Positions 5,418 to 11,191 of a stretch of DNA of 11,191 nucleotides are shown piece after piece. The notes beneath the pieces were generated by a model. The model was not told where the DNA came from. It searched no databases and saw only the letters and a program-made list of their open reading frames with translations. This DNA comes from an uncultured Actinomycetes bacterium. Its GTDB lineage: Bacteria > Actinomycetota > Thermoleophilia > Solirubrobacterales > Thermoleophilaceae. Made by a program: the position numbers and the translations under genes. The stretch lies in assembly GCA_946481495.1 (NCBI GenBank), contig CAMLNW010000070.1, positions 1 to 11,191 on the forward strand. Direction: 5' to 3'. Position 1 is the first letter of the stretch. Every line of letters starts with the position of its first letter.

Positions 5418-7115
5418 ATGACGCGCCAGAGCGGTTACCTGCTGCCGACTGAGAAGGAGGCACCCGCCGACGCCGAGGCGATCTCGCACAAGCTGATGGT
5501 CCGCGCGGGCCTGATCCGCCAGCTCGGGGCCGGCATGTGGACCTACCTGCCCGCGGGTTGGCGCGCCCACCGCCGCGTCGAGCAGATCATCCGCGAGGAG
5601 CAGGACGCGATCGGCGCCCAGGAGCTGCTGATGCCGGTGCTGCAGCCCGCCGATCTCTGGCGCAAGACGGGCCGCTACGACATCGACGAGCTGTTCAAGT
5701 TGCAGGACCGCAAGGGCGCCGACCTCATCCTGGCGATGACGCACGAGGAGGCGCTGACCTTCCACGTCGCGCGCGAGGTCCGCTCCTACCGCGATCTGCC
5801 GCTGATGCTCTACCACTTCCAGATCAAGGAGCGCGACGAGCCGCGGCCGCGCGCCGGGGTGTTGCGGACGCGCGAGTTCATCATGAAGGACGCCTACTCC
5901 TTCGATCGCGACGCCGAGGGGCTCGACCGCTCCTACGAGCGCCAGATCGACGCCTACGATCGGATCTTCGAGCGCTCCGGTCTCGAGTGGTACCGCGTCG
6001 AGTCCGACGTCGGGATGATGGGCGGCGTCGGCGCGCACGAGTACATGGCGCCCTGCGCGGCAGGCGAGAACGAGGTCGCACTGTCCAACGCCGGCTATGC
6101 GGCGAACGTCGAGATCGCCAGCGCCGAGGCACAGCCAGTCGAGGGGCTGCCGGAGGCGCTCGACAAGCCAGAGCCCGTCGAGACCCCGGGCGCCAGCACG
6201 ATCGAGGACGTATCGCGACAGCTCGGCGTGCCGCCGGGCTCGCTGATCAAGGCGATGCCGGTGATCCGCGAAGACGGCAAGCCGCTGCTCGTGATCGTCC
6301 GCGGCGACCACCGCCTCAACGAGATCAAGCTGCAAAATCGCCTCGGCGCGCCGGCCCGCCAGGCCACCGAGGAGGAGATCCATTCGGTGTTCGCGGCGCC
6401 CCCGGGCTTCCTAGGCCCGGTCGGCACGCGCGTCCCGGTACTTGCCGACGAGGCGCTGCGCGGTTTGCACGGCCTGATTGCCGGTGCCGACGAGCCCGAC
6501 CGCCACCTGCGCGGCGTCGAGCCCGGCCGTGACTTCGAGGTCAACTGGGGCGACGTCCGCGACGTCGTTGCCGGCGACCACTGCCCGAACGGCGGCACGA
6601 TCCGGATCGAGCCGGCGATCGAGGTCGGCAACATCTTCAAGCTCGGCACGCGCTACTCGACGCCGCTCGGGGCGACGTTCCTCGATGAGAGCGGCAAGGA
6701 GCACGACATCTGGATGGGCTCCTACGGGATCGGCCCGGCGCGGATCGTCGCGGCCGCCGTAGAGCAGTACGCCGACGAGCAGGGAATCTCTTGGCCGCGG
6801 GCGCTGGCGCCGTTCGACGTCCACCTTGTCACGCTCGGTAAGGAGGGCGAGGAGGCCCGCACGGTGGCTGACCGCCTCTACGACGAGTTGCGCGAGAGCG
6901 GCCTGGATGTGCTCTACGACGACCGCGACGCCGGCCCGGGGGCGAAGTTCGCCGACGCCGAGCTGCTCGGCGCGCCGCTACGACTGACCGTCGGCCGCAA
7001 GGGGATCGAGGCGGGGGAGGTCGAGGCCCAGGTGCGGCGCGGTCAGGAGAAGCGGGCGCTGCCGCTCGACGGTGCTGTCGACGCGGCCGCGGAGCTGTGG
7101 CGCGCACTTCCCTGA
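5418..7115 (+). CDS. proS: Proline-tRNA ligase, bacterial type with INS editing domain
   Basis: ProS attaches proline to tRNA(Pro) in the cytoplasm. This 565-residue class II synthetase has motif 1 around MPVLQPADLW (from residue 72) and THEE in the active site. Motif 2 is ERDEPRPRAGVLRTREFIMK, starting at residue 138, and motif 3 is GSYGIGPAR at 434-442, with its Arg442. Between motifs 2 and 3 lies a YbaK-like INS domain (about 225-385) that removes mis-charged alanine; Lys278 matches the editing lysine Lys279 of E. coli. The anticodon-binding domain begins near APFDVHLVTLG. Length fits the bacterial form (about 570). The family N-terminus (YLLPTEKEAPADAE) fixes the start at ATG 5418; an earlier in-frame ATG at 5358 would add an unconserved Arg-rich leader. 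The end overlaps the next gene by 19 nt. Confidence 0.97.
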   Translation: MTRQSGYLLPTEKEAPADAEAISHKLMVRAGLIRQLGAGMWTYLPAGWRAHRRVEQIIREEQDAIGAQELLMPVLQPADLWRKTGRYDIDELFKLQDRKGADLILAMTHEEALTFHVAREVRSYRDLPLMLYHFQIKERDEPRPRAGVLRTREFIMKDAYSFDRDAEGLDRSYERQIDAYDRIFERSGLEWYRVESDVGMMGGVGAHEYMAPCAAGENEVALSNAGYAANVEIASAEAQPVEGLPEALDKPEPVETPGASTIEDVSRQLGVPPGSLIKAMPVIREDGKPLLVIVRGDHRLNEIKLQNRLGAPARQATEEEIHSVFAAPPGFLGPVGTRVPVLADEALRGLHGLIAGADEPDRHLRGVEPGRDFEVNWGDVRDVVAGDHCPNGGTIRIEPAIEVGNIFKLGTRYSTPLGATFLDESGKEHDIWMGSYGIGPARIVAAAVEQYADEQGISWPRALAPFDVHLVTLGKEGEEARTVADRLYDELRESGLDVLYDDRDAGPGAKFADAELLGAPLRLTVGRKGIEAGEVEAQVRRGQEKRALPLDGAVDAAAELWRALP

Positions 7116-7726
7116 AACGCCTCTCGGGCATCGACCGCTCCGGCGGTCCACCGCCCGAGACCCAGAAAGGTCAGCCGCTGCGGCCCTGGACGATTCCGAA
7201 CGCGATCTCCTACGTCCGACTCGCGCTGCTGCCGGTCTTCCTCGTCGTAGCGCTCGGCTCCGGCGATGGCCGTGACCCGACGGCGGCGATCCTGTACTTC
7301 CTGATCGCCTGGGGCGACCAGCTCGACGGCCTGGCTGCACGCCTGACCGGTCAGTACAGCCGCCTCGGCGCGCTGCTCGACCCGCTCACCGACCGTGCGC
7401 TGGTGATCTCCGGCGTCATCGTCTGCTGGCACTTCGAGCTGCTGCCGCGCTGGGCGCTGGCCGTGCTCGTGGCGCGCGAGCTCGCGATGCTGGTGCTCGC
7501 CCAAGTCGGCCTGCGTCACGGAATGGACCTCAAGATCAACATGGTCGGCCGCTGGGCGGTCTGGCCGGTGATGTTCGCGATCTTCCTCGCGATGATCGTC
7601 GACACGTGGGTTGCGACAGCCTCGCTCTACATCGGCCTGGTGCTGACGCTCTGGGCGACGGCGATCTACTTCGCGGACGGCTACCGCTTCATGCAAGCGC
7701 GCCACCGACCCTCAAGCTCGACTTGA
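7097..7726 (+). CDS. CDP-alcohol phosphatidyltransferase (PgsA/cardiolipin synthase-like)
   Basis: This is a membrane enzyme that transfers a phosphatidyl group from CDP-diacylglycerol to an alcohol. The full family signature is present: Asp74, Asp77-Gly78, Ala81-Arg82, Gly91, Asp95 and Asp99 (DxxDGxxARx8GxxxDxxxD), in GDQLDGLAARLTGQYSRLGA and the residues after it. The protein has 209 residues with about six hydrophobic segments. The typical PgsA-like N-terminus (WTIPNAISYVRLALLP) begins only near residue 31, so there is a short basic, proline-containing leader. GTG 7097 is the most upstream start and lies inside proS, overlapping it by 19 nt, which implies co-transcription with proS. The alcohol acceptor (glycerol-3-phosphate, phosphatidylglycerol or inositol phosphate) is not decided by sequence. 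The position ahead of FHA and MerR genes recalls M. tuberculosis pgsA2. Confidence 0.9.
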   Translation: MARTSLKRLSGIDRSGGPPPETQKGQPLRPWTIPNAISYVRLALLPVFLVVALGSGDGRDPTAAILYFLIAWGDQLDGLAARLTGQYSRLGALLDPLTDRALVISGVIVCWHFELLPRWALAVLVARELAMLVLAQVGLRHGMDLKINMVGRWAVWPVMFAIFLAMIVDTWVATASLYIGLVLTLWATAIYFADGYRFMQARHRPSSST

Positions 7727-7735
7727 TGGTGGGTC

Positions 7736-7741
7736 TATACT
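7736..7741 (+). promoter_or_regulatory. Probable -10 box for the RsiG-like/FHA/MerR gene set
   Basis: TATACT is a near-consensus -10 hexamer just after the stop of the phosphatidyltransferase gene and 34 nt before the next start codon. TTGATG at 7723-7728 is only 7 nt upstream, too close to be its -35; nothing good is seen at 16-18 nt. It probably gives the downstream set its own promoter in addition to readthrough from proS. Confidence 0.5.
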
Positions 7742-7775
7742 CGTCCTCCTGGCCACGAAAGGAATGGGCGAGTAG

Positions 7776-8036
7776 ATGGACGACACCACCTTCCCGGATC
7801 TCGGCGCACTGTCGGATCAGGAGCTCAAGGAGCTGATCGACGGTCTGACGGTGGAGGAGCAGGAGGTCTCGTACCGCCGCCGCATCCTGCACGGCAAGAT
7901 CGACATCCTGCGCGCCGAGCTCGTCAACCGGCTGCGCAAGAAGCACGAGGCCGGCGAGTCGGCGATCAGCGGAGCCGACGTGCAACAGCTGACCGACATC
8001 CTGTCGGGCAAGGCGATCCCCGACAGCGACGTCTAG
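7776..8036 (+). CDS. RsiG-like small protein (candidate c-di-GMP-binding anti-sigma factor)
   Basis: This 86-residue soluble protein is predicted almost wholly helical, with no membrane segment. Residues 28-43 read EQEVSYRRRILHGKID. This fits the RsiG c-di-GMP signature E-x3-S-x2-R-x3-Q-x3-D at Glu28, Ser32, Arg35 and Asp43, with His39 in place of Gln. The continuation (ILRAELVNRLRKKHEAGE) is also RsiG-like. Known: Streptomyces RsiG carries two such motifs and sequesters sigma-WhiG when loaded with c-di-GMP, and Rubrobacter RsiG carries one and acts as a homodimer. Inferred: this is a one-motif dimeric form. No sigma factor lies in the window. AAAGGA at 7758-7763 is a ribosome-binding site 12 nt from ATG 7776. 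A TATACT promoter precedes, and the FHA gene follows after 13 nt. Without the signature match it would be a hypothetical coiled-coil protein. Confidence 0.65.
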   Translation: MDDTTFPDLGALSDQELKELIDGLTVEEQEVSYRRRILHGKIDILRAELVNRLRKKHEAGESAISGADVQQLTDILSGKAIPDSDV

Positions 8037-8039
8037 GCC

Positions 8040-8044
8040 GGAGG
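8040..8044 (+). promoter_or_regulatory. Shine-Dalgarno of the zinc-ribbon/FHA gene
   Basis: GGAGG lies 5 nt before ATG 8050, the strongest ribosome-binding site in the window. It fixes this start and implies efficient independent initiation within the cluster. Confidence 0.8.
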
Positions 8045-8049
8045 CCGCG

Positions 8050-8511
8050 ATGCACTGCCCCGAGTGCGGCTTCGTCAACGTCGAGGGCGCCAACTACTGC
8101 CAGAAGTGCGGCGCCTTCCTGCCCGAGGTCGAGGAGGAGGGCGGCAGCACGACGGCGGCGTACCAGCTCGACGAGTCGGGCGACCTGCGGCCGGTGGACA
8201 TCGACGAGGTGGTGGCCGACGGCGCCACGCTCGCCATCCGTTCCGGCGGTGGGCGTGCCGGCGAAGTCTTCGAGGTCAAGGGCGATCGGACGCAGATCGG
8301 ACGCAGCCCCGACGCCGAGGTCTTCCTCGACGACGTGACGGTCTCGCGCAACCACGCTCTATTGGTCCGGCGTCGCGACGGCCTCTACGTCGACGACCTC
8401 GGCTCGCTCAACGGAACCTATGTGAACCGGCGGCGGATCGAGTCGCACAAGCTCGCCAACGGCGACGAGCTGCAAGTTGGCAAGTACAAGCTCACCTACC
8501 TGGAGCGCTGA
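8050..8511 (+). CDS. Zinc-ribbon + FHA domain protein, GarA/OdhI-like
   Basis: This 153-residue cytoplasmic protein begins with a zinc ribbon, Cys3-x2-Cys6 and Cys17-x2-Cys20 (CPECG...YCQKCG). An acidic linker EEEGGSTTAAY (residues 28-38) follows, then an FHA phosphothreonine-binding domain (about 60-153). FHA residues visible are Gly84-Arg85, Ser99-Arg-Asn-His102, and Asn121-Gly-Thr (GSLNGTYVN). FLDDVTVSR, GSLNGTYVN and LANGDE closely resemble mycobacterial GarA and corynebacterial OdhI, which bind and inhibit 2-oxoglutarate-handling enzymes until phosphorylated on an N-terminal ETTS motif by Ser/Thr kinases. Ser33-Thr34-Thr35 sits roughly where ETTS would be, but the zinc ribbon is not part of classical GarA. 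The target is unknown. The MerR gene follows after 1 nt, matching the garA-Rv1828 and odhI-ftsR order. Confidence 0.92.
   Translation: MHCPECGFVNVEGANYCQKCGAFLPEVEEEGGSTTAAYQLDESGDLRPVDIDEVVADGATLAIRSGGGRAGEVFEVKGDRTQIGRSPDAEVFLDDVTVSRNHALLVRRRDGLYVDDLGSLNGTYVNRRRIESHKLANGDELQVGKYKLTYLER
8502..8505 (+). promoter_or_regulatory. Shine-Dalgarno of the MerR-family gene
   Basis: GGAG inside the last codons of the FHA gene is 7 nt before ATG 8513, favouring this start over the in-frame ATG at 8477. Confidence 0.6.
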
Positions 8512-8512
8512 C

Positions 8513-9253
8513 ATGGCGCAAGCCGAGATCGACACAACTGATGTGGCCCCGATCCAGGGCAAGTCCCTGACGATCGGTGCCGTCTGCAAGCAGCTCGAGC
8601 GCGAGTTCCCCGACATCTCGATCTCGAAGATCCGCTATCTCGAGGACCAGAAGCTGCTCACGCCGCGCCGCACCGCGGGCGGCTACCGGCTGTTCACGGC
8701 CGCCGACGTAACCCGGTTGCGGACGATCCTGCGTCTGCAGCGCGACGAGTTCCTGCCGTTGCGGGTAATCCGCCAGGAGCTCGCGTCAGGACGCGCGGAC
8801 AGCGGCGACGACGTCTCCAAGCCGAGCGCGCCCGATCCGAAGTCGCTGCGCCGTGCGACGGTCGCCGGCGCCGCCGAGTCGCTCTACCGGCTCGACGAGG
8901 TGCTCGATGAGACCGGTGCCGACGCCAGCCTCGTCAAGGAGCTCGAGGAGTACGGCGTGATCCGTGGCGAGCGCCGCGACGGCGAGATGCTCTACGACGA
9001 GACCGATCGCGAGATCGTGCGCGCCGTCACCGAGCTCAAGCGCTACGGGGTCGGCGGGCGCAATCTGCGCGTCTTCCGCACTTCTGCTGATCGCGAGGCG
9101 GCGCTGCTCGAGCAGATCCTCGCCCCGGCGCTGCGCTCGCGCAATGCCGAGCGGCGCAAGGAGGCGGTCGAGACGCTCGAGAACCTCGCCGCGATCGCGT
9201 CGCACCTCAAGCACCTGCTGCTGATCCGCGACCTGCGCAAGATCGCCAAGTAG
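8513..9253 (+). CDS. MerR-family transcriptional regulator, FtsR/Rv1828-like
   Basis: This is a 246-residue DNA-binding protein. The winged helix-turn-helix (about 18-90) reads LTIGAVCKQLEREFPDISIS, then KIRYLEDQKLLTPRRTAGGY and RLFTAADVTRLR. The EFPDISISKIRYLE...LTPRRTAGGYR pattern is that of actinobacterial Rv1828/FtsR, reported in Corynebacterium to activate ftsZ. The C-terminal half (about 110-246) is charged and helical and differs from the metal-binding ends of metal-responsive MerR proteins; I see no cysteine ligand set. Start ATG 8513 follows the FHA stop by 1 nt and has a suitable GGAG; an in-frame ATG at 8477 inside the FHA gene is less likely. The gene is coupled to the FHA gene and to the SRPBCC gene downstream. 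The cell-division role is inferred from homologues. Confidence 0.9.
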   Translation: MAQAEIDTTDVAPIQGKSLTIGAVCKQLEREFPDISISKIRYLEDQKLLTPRRTAGGYRLFTAADVTRLRTILRLQRDEFLPLRVIRQELASGRADSGDDVSKPSAPDPKSLRRATVAGAAESLYRLDEVLDETGADASLVKELEEYGVIRGERRDGEMLYDETDREIVRAVTELKRYGVGGRNLRVFRTSADREAALLEQILAPALRSRNAERRKEAVETLENLAAIASHLKHLLLIRDLRKIAK

Positions 9254-9258
9254 CCGCA

Positions 9259-9699
9259 ATGCCAGTCGTAAGTCGCAGCCGCGTGGTGGCCGCGATCCCC
9301 GAGCGTGTGTGGGACGTAGTGGCCAACCCAGAGCGGCTGACCGAATGGTGGCCGAACGTCCAGCGCGTCGAGGAGGCCGACGGCAAGGCGTGGACGACGG
9401 TGCTGGCCTCGCCCAAGGGCGGCAAGCTGTTGCGTGCCGACTTCAGCCTCGTCGCCTCCGAGCACCCGCGCCGGCGCAGCTGGCGCCACGAGGTCGCGGC
9501 GTCGCCGTTCGAGCACGTGCTGACAGACTCCGTCACCGACATCCGACTCGAGCCCGTCGAAGGGGGCAGGACAGAGGTGAATATCAGCGAGGAGATGGGC
9601 CTGCGTGGGTTCTCGCGGCTCGGCGGCGGTCAGGTCAAGCGCGCGGCCAAGCGCAAGATCGACCGTGCTCTCGACGGTCTGGAGCGGCTGTTCGCATGA
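9259..9699 (+). CDS. SRPBCC (START-like) superfamily protein
   Basis: This 146-residue soluble protein has the usual SRPBCC opening: a first strand with VVAAIPERVWDVVANPERLTEWWP, the hydrophobic-cavity fold of polyketide cyclase/dehydratase and lipid-transport proteins. Central beta-strand segments follow (WTTVLASP, LRADFSLVASE, RSWRHEV, DIRLEPVEGGRTEVNISEEM), and a C-terminal amphipathic helix (VKRAAKRKIDRALDGLERLF). The length fits a single-domain member. Ligand and activity are unknown; many such proteins are annotated only by fold. It starts 5 nt after the MerR stop, and its TGA overlaps the ATG of the FAD oxidase gene, so it belongs to the same translationally coupled set. Confidence 0.8.
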   Translation: MPVVSRSRVVAAIPERVWDVVANPERLTEWWPNVQRVEEADGKAWTTVLASPKGGKLLRADFSLVASEHPRRRSWRHEVAASPFEHVLTDSVTDIRLEPVEGGRTEVNISEEMGLRGFSRLGGGQVKRAAKRKIDRALDGLERLFA

Positions 9700-11191
9700 T
9701 GCGCTGGTGGGGCTGGGGGCGCGACGAGGACGCGATCGAGCTGCCGCCCGCGGCCGCAGAGCTGCTGCGTGGCGAACTGGGGCTGAGCGGCGACGAGCAC
9801 GGGGCGCGCGTTGCGCTCGATGCGGTTGAAGTGGCGCCCAGCCGGCTCGGCGACGTCGCTCGTCAGGCGCTGAGTGCGGTCGTCGGCGCCGATGCGGTCA
9901 GCGATGGTCACGACATCCGTGTCGCTCACGCGGCCGGCCGCAGCTATCCCGACCTTGTCCGCTTGCGCGCCGGCGACGCCTCCGGCGCGCCCGACGCTGT
10001 CGCCTTCCCGTCCGAGTCCTCACAGCTCGCGCCGCTGCTCGCGGCCTGCGCCCAACATGGCGTCGCTGTCATCCCCTTTGGCGGCGGTACCAGCGTCGTC
10101 GGCGGGGTGGAGGCGCTTTCAGGCGACCATGGCGCCGCAATCACGCTCGACCTCTCGCGGCTGAGCACGGTAGTCGACGTCGACAAGACCTCGCTGACCG
10201 CAACCGTCGAGCCTGGCATCTTCGGCCCGGAGCTCGAGCGCCAGCTCGGCAGCGCCGGTCTGACGCTCGGCCACTTCCCGCAGTCGTTCGAGTACTCGAC
10301 GGTCGGGGGCTGGGTCGCCACCCGCTCGGCTGGTCAGGCGTCGACCGGCTACGGACGGATCGACGAGCTTGTCGAGGCGGTGCGCTGCGTGACCCCGGCC
10401 GGCGAGCTGGCGACGCTCGACGCGCCCGCGAGTGCCGCCGGGCCGTCGCTGCGCGAGCTGGTCGTTGGATCGGAGGGCGTGCTCGGCGTGATCTCCTCGG
10501 CGACGCTGCGTGTGCGCCCGGCTCCGGCCCAGCAGCGCTACGAGGCATGGTCGTTCTCCTCCTTCGAAGCTGGCGCCGAGGCGTACCGCGCGATGGAGCA
10601 GGCAGGAGCATCGCCTGACGTCGCTCGCCTCTCCGACGAGGAGGAGACCCGACTCACAATGGCGCTCGGATCGACCGGCGGACTCTCCGAGAAGCTCGGC
10701 AAGGCCTACCTCCGCGCTCGCGGACAGGAGGGCGGCTGCATCGCCTTCACAGGGTTCGACGGCACTTCGGACGACATCGCCCGCCGTCGCGGTCGCACCG
10801 CCGAGATCCTGCGCGCCCACGGCGCTGTCGGTCTCGGCACCAAGCCAGGCCGTTCCTGGCTGCGCGGCCGCTTCGCCGCGCCCTACCTGCGCGACGAGCT
10901 GCTCGACCGCGGCGTGATGGTCGAGACACTCGAGACGGCCACCACTTGGGCCAACCTGCCAAATCTCTACAAGGCAGTCGGCGACGCGCTGCGCAACACG
11001 CTCGCCGAGCGCGGCACCCCGCCCGCGGTCATGTGCCACATCTCCCACCTCTACCCGTCCGGCGCCTCGCTCTACTTCACCTTCATCGTCCGCCAGCAGC
11101 AGGGCGAGGAGCTCGACCAGTGGCGAGCCGCCAAGACCGCCGCCTGCGACGCGATCGCCGCGACCGGCGGCACCCTGACCCACCACCACGC
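9696..11191 (+). CDS. FAD-linked oxidase, alkyldihydroxyacetonephosphate synthase (AGPS)-like, cut at the window end
   Basis: The frame is open to the right edge, with 498 complete codons present. The FAD-binding (PCMH/VAO type) domain shows AFPSESSQLAPLL, then FGGGTSVVGG (residues 128-137), HFPQSFEYSTVGGWVATRSA (193-212), the following STGYGRIDELVEAV, and VGSEGVLGVISSATLR. The C-terminal cap has VMCHISHLYPSGASLYFTF and ends at THHHA (His496-498), the histidine cluster essential in AGPS. AGPS swaps the acyl group of acyl-DHAP for a fatty alcohol to begin ether-lipid synthesis; many bacterial relatives have no proven reaction, so the family is firmer than the function. ATG 9696 forms an ATGA overlap with the preceding stop, and ATG 9699 is in the same frame; GGAG at 9681-9684 serves either. 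Perhaps 30-60 residues are missing at the C-terminus. Confidence 0.9.
   Translation, partial: MMRWWGWGRDEDAIELPPAAAELLRGELGLSGDEHGARVALDAVEVAPSRLGDVARQALSAVVGADAVSDGHDIRVAHAAGRSYPDLVRLRAGDASGAPDAVAFPSESSQLAPLLAACAQHGVAVIPFGGGTSVVGGVEALSGDHGAAITLDLSRLSTVVDVDKTSLTATVEPGIFGPELERQLGSAGLTLGHFPQSFEYSTVGGWVATRSAGQASTGYGRIDELVEAVRCVTPAGELATLDAPASAAGPSLRELVVGSEGVLGVISSATLRVRPAPAQQRYEAWSFSSFEAGAEAYRAMEQAGASPDVARLSDEEETRLTMALGSTGGLSEKLGKAYLRARGQEGGCIAFTGFDGTSDDIARRRGRTAEILRAHGAVGLGTKPGRSWLRGRFAAPYLRDELLDRGVMVETLETATTWANLPNLYKAVGDALRNTLAERGTPPAVMCHISHLYPSGASLYFTFIVRQQQGEELDQWRAAKTAACDAIAATGGTLTHHH

Noticed and set aside
5403..6532. Overlapping open frames of more than 320 codons on both strands inside proS
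   Set aside because: The proS frame has all class II motifs and the INS domain. The others are Arg- or Val/Leu/Asp-rich shadows.
7764..7775. Three-codon reading frame ATG GGC GAG TAG abutting the RsiG-like start codon
   Set aside because: It lies only one base-step after the GGA of the ribosome-binding site, too close to be initiated efficiently. Such minimal frames occur by chance; it could matter only if ribosome profiling showed initiation there.
8477..8512. Upstream in-frame ATG start for the MerR gene
   Set aside because: It would add 12 residues (MASTSSPTWSAD) encoded within the FHA domain's last strand. ATG 8513 has a properly spaced GGAG and follows the stop directly.
10119..11189. 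Long minus-strand open frame (356 codons) opposite the right end
   Set aside because: It is antisense to the plus-strand FAD oxidase frame, which has clear family motifs over its whole length. The minus frame is low-complexity Arg/Gly/Ala/Val and matches nothing; long antisense frames are expected in high-GC DNA.

Overview
The window is ordinary-looking chromosomal DNA from a high-GC bacterium, most likely an actinomycetote. I lean towards the Thermoleophilia / Solirubrobacterales type, but that is inference. The basis is strong G/C preference at third codon positions, two promoter-start arrangements that look leaderless, an RsiG-like small protein, and a zinc-ribbon/FHA gene next to an FtsR(Rv1828)-like MerR gene downstream of a CDP-alcohol phosphatidyltransferase. 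That last group resembles the pgsA2...garA-Rv1828 neighbourhood of mycobacteria. I see no tRNA, rRNA, CRISPR array, transposase, prophage or toxin-antitoxin gene.

Layout. (1) 2-670 is one open frame whose first ~110 nt encode a piece of DNA polymerase III alpha (DnaE) and whose remainder encodes the C-terminal glutaminase domain of CTP synthase (PyrG). The two meet inside a ~21-nt stretch that both genes could share, so this is most probably an assembly join rather than a gene. (2) 675-1856 encodes an M20/PepT-like metallopeptidase just behind pyrG. (3) 1857-1977 is a spacer holding a 68-nt near-complete hairpin with 21-bp perfect arms. (4) 1978-3282 is ispG (MEP isoprenoid pathway), with a C-terminal extension and a probable leaderless start. 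(5) 3269-5281, on the minus strand, is a ~10-TM GGDEF + HD-GYP c-di-GMP enzyme whose 3' end overlaps that of ispG by 14 nt. (6) 5282-5417 is a divergent promoter region. (7) 5418-7115 is proS, again probably leaderless, with a CDP-alcohol phosphatidyltransferase (7097-7726) overlapping its end. (8) From a TATACT box at 7736 runs a tight five-gene set: RsiG-like protein, zinc-ribbon/FHA protein, MerR regulator, SRPBCC protein, and an AGPS-like FAD oxidase cut off by the window end.

How the parts may work together. Most of the window is housekeeping: nucleotide synthesis, isoprenoid precursors, tRNA charging and phospholipid synthesis. The most interesting part is regulatory. A small protein at 7776-8036 carries the RsiG c-di-GMP-binding signature in a one-copy form with one substitution (Q to H). 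It is the first gene of a cluster with a GarA/OdhI-like FHA protein and an FtsR-like regulator, and a membrane c-di-GMP synthase/hydrolase lies 2.5 kb away. A c-di-GMP link to sigma-factor control, and perhaps to phospho-signalling or cell division, is a testable hypothesis and is not shown by the sequence. The other items worth a second look are the DnaE::PyrG chimera and the palindromic element at 1880-1947.
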